DNA of 64,000 nt from Hymenopus coronatus. Lineage: Eukaryota; Arthropoda; Insecta; Mantodea; Hymenopodidae. Each line of letters starts with the position of its first letter. The first letter of the stretch is position 1. Shown here piece by piece: positions 61,770 through 64,000 of the stretch. Position numbers and translations under genes: made by a program. Location of the stretch: assembly GCA_030762935.1 (NCBI GenBank), contig CM060900.1, forward strand, positions 112,496,620 through 112,560,619, given 5' to 3'. The notes under the pieces were generated by a model. The model saw only the letters and a program-made list of their open reading frames with translations. It was not told the DNA's origin and ran no database searches.

Positions 61770-62010
61770 ATGGACGTACCATGACCAAGTGGTTAGATCA
61801 CTCGCCTCTCATCAAGGTGGCCTGGGTTCGACCACAGATGACTGCATGTGGGATTTGTGGTGGACAAAGCAGTGCAGGGACAGGTTTTCTCTGGGTTCTC
61901 CAATTCTTCCCGCCATCGCATTCTGCCGGTGCTCCATCTTCATTCCATGTATCATCAGTGTTATCACCTGCAGTGCCATATACAGTAAAAGTGGACATTA
62001 AATAATATTA
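61770..62010 (+). mobile_element. SINE A, copy 4, CpG-decayed
   Basis: Full-length plus-strand copy: head ATGACCAAGTGGTTAGATCA, CTCGCCTCTCATC, B box GGGTTCGACC, body GTGGGATTTGTGGTGGACAA and tail CAGTAAAAGTGGACATTAAA. Relative to the copies at 5.4, 7.6 and 25.7 kb, many CG positions have become TG or CA, for example CAGTGCAGGG where the others have CGGCGCAGGG, and CTGGGTTCTCC for CCGGGTTCTCC. Open frames of 128, 104 and 66 codons across it come from the repeat. Confidence 0.92.
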
Positions 62011-64000
62011 AAAAAAAGAAGAACAACGCCTTGTTGCCTGGGAAAGAACTCTTTTTTGCCATCATAGCTCAAACATGTGACTCACAACAGCTGAATTCTT
62101 TTATTACGCAACTCCTGTGCTTCCCAAAGGTACATACCAGCTTATCCCTCTGTTAAAGGCTCCCAAATGGTAATCTATAATGAAAGGCCACCTTTGATGG
62201 ACTTGAAGCTCTAAACTTGCACTTGACTTGGCCGAATTTTAATAACCTTCTCAAAAATACAACCAAATATAATTTCAAAGTATGTATGTAAAGCATTTGC
62301 GCCTCAAGTCATTTTGCATATAAACACACAAAAGTATGATTTTGTTTCATAATAACAGGCATATCATTCTATTACAGTTCAGATAATAAAAATGCTTAGA
62401 AAGAAGCAAGTTTTCCTGTTATCCTCTATGTTTTTGGGTAAATACGTTTGTGCATGTTTATCTCAGTAAAACATACCTGCTGATACCAAAAGTTTTAAAA
62501 AATATCATTGTTACATAATTAAAAGTAATAATTTATGTTCATATTATACAAAAACAAATAAAGTAAAAAGAAAATAAAAAGACAAATATCCTAGAGTAAA
62601 CTTAAAGATATTGTTTCAGATATTAAGTAGTGACAAAAATATGGTCTAGGAATCTGTAAAATGCTGATGAGAAGGAACAATGTGTGCATTTTTAAGTAGA
62701 TAAGAGGTACTTTATACCATCTAAATTAATTCAGAGATTCACTTAGTGAAACATATAACAGAGAAGGTGCTTAAACAAACAAATAATTTAGTAAGGAACT
62801 CCTCCTTTGTGGTCACTGGTATGTAGATTCTCTGTGTGCTGTGTTGACTGCCAATAAAACTCACAATGCAAATCACAACTTATATAATGTCTTTTAGCAT
62901 CTGTAATGCTTAACACAAATTCATTGCTTCATGCATTATAGCAATTAACACTGTATTGTGCTTGTTGAGTTGATAACTTTATATGTAGAATACCATGTAA
63001 ATTATAGTTACATAAAGATAACAAGTAGGATAAATAATATAAAAGGAAGTTTAAAGTTGTGTTAATGTCCATTGCCTGAAAAATAACATCTAAGATAGTA
63101 AAACTAAAATGTGTCTTATTTCAATTTTTAATCATTAATAAAAGGAATAAAACTTAGAATTAGATATAGTAACAGCCAAACACATATAGATATGCATTAC
63201 AAACAGCTTATGCTAGCTGGTGCCTCTATACAACAAACACTTAATTTTGATTACATTGTCAATATAAAATGGACATCAGGCCTCTTCCTGATCACTGCAA
63301 TAGTGAGTAGATAATATTCCTGACCTATAATGCTTCTGAAGTCGTTTATTAATTTTAGATCTTAGAGTAGTTATATAGTTCATATAACAATTCCATCTTT
63401 CCTTATATCTATTTCCATTTTTTCGGGCAGTTATACATTATACTTGATCTTCTTTTTTACAACTTATTTTTAAGGCCTATGTTGGAAACACTGACAATTC
63501 AAACTTCAAGAACACAAGTAGAACTGTTTTACTCAGAAGTACAGAAATGTGCTTAATGAATTTATGTGTAAATACTCAATTCTCTACCTTATAAAATAAT
63601 TTCTCTGGTTTGCATATGCAATCCTCAAGTGGTGCAAGCATGCAAGCAGTAATTGTTCATTCAAAGTTTTATGAGAAACTACACTTTTAATACATATTTA
63701 AATACAAGCAAAAGTGTTACATTTCAAATATTTATGAGGTTGTTGGTATAAATAGTCCTATAAATTAAATGTTTGGTAATAATACAGATTACATGAAACA
63801 AGCCAACCGCGAATTTCATGTAAATATTAGTCATTCACTGAATTAAACTACAAATTTTACTAAAAGGCAACAAAATATATTTTTATAATAAGTATTCCTC
63901 TTAGGCTCTATCTAATTTAATTTAAAGCAGAATTATAAATATAATAGTAAGAATGAATCATTTAAGGAAAATTATACAAGGATACCTAACCACTAAATGT
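62011..64000. other. Non-coding right end, nothing recognised
   Basis: AT-rich and CpG-poor like the region to its left. No open frame above 60 codons and no named repeat. Confidence 0.5.

Noticed and set aside
61615..62005. Open frames of 128 and 104 codons
   Set aside because: They cover SINE A copy 4; loss of CpG and stop changes left the repeat open in two frames.
1..64000. CRISPR array, operons, prophage or bacterial defence system
   Set aside because: Introns, SINEs, mariner and LTR elements show eukaryotic DNA; no regularly spaced direct repeats with unique spacers were seen.

Overview
This is eukaryotic, intron-rich, repeat-rich nuclear DNA, most likely from an arthropod with a large genome. 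The only host coding sequence I can identify is two internal exons of a Shal-type (Kv4) voltage-gated potassium channel on the + strand, at 10,854-11,042 and 14,357-14,509. Together they encode 114 residues of the cytoplasmic C-terminal tail, including the dileucine segment FELQHHHLLRCLEKTT that is nearly invariant in Kv4 channels. The earlier exons (tetramerisation domain and membrane domain) and the final coding exon were not found in the window. No prokaryotic features (operons, ribosome binding sites, CRISPR) are present.

Layout. From 1 to 4.6 kb there is non-coding sequence with a TC microsatellite. From 4.65 to 8.32 kb lies a decayed, internally deleted Gypsy-like LTR retrotransposon with two recognisable LTRs, gag and protease remnants and an integrase C-terminal remnant; three SINEs have inserted into it. 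At 9.6-10.1 kb is a mariner deletion relic. From 10.85 to 14.51 kb are the two Kv4 exons, whose 3.3 kb intron holds a 1.3 kb degenerate tandem array of about 23 bp units. From 15 to 33 kb is a dense mosaic of short repeats: at least four tRNA-derived SINE families (called A to D here), long-armed foldback elements (E) and a roughly 0.9 kb non-autonomous family present in both orientations (F). At 36.5-37.8 kb is a nearly complete mariner with terminal inverted repeats, TA target duplication and one frameshift. A last SINE lies at 38.3-38.5 kb.

From about 38.5 kb to the end the character changes: the DNA is AT-rich, poor in recognisable repeats and strongly depleted in CpG. It contains AAT-type microsatellites, one decayed mariner at 47.2-48.1 kb and one SINE A copy at 61.8 kb, whose CpG sites have mostly become TpG or CpA. 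SINE A copies in the left part keep their CpGs. The simplest reading is a boundary of germline DNA methylation, possibly the body or intron of another transcription unit; an assembly join is the alternative.

No convincing new biological system was found. The most interesting items are the CpG boundary with its SINE molecular-clock evidence, two independent mariner deletion derivatives that lack the catalytic core, the nested SINE that splits a gag zinc knuckle, and the foldback and inverted repeat clusters downstream of the Kv4 exons. Repeat boundaries were drawn by eye and are approximate unless target duplications are given.
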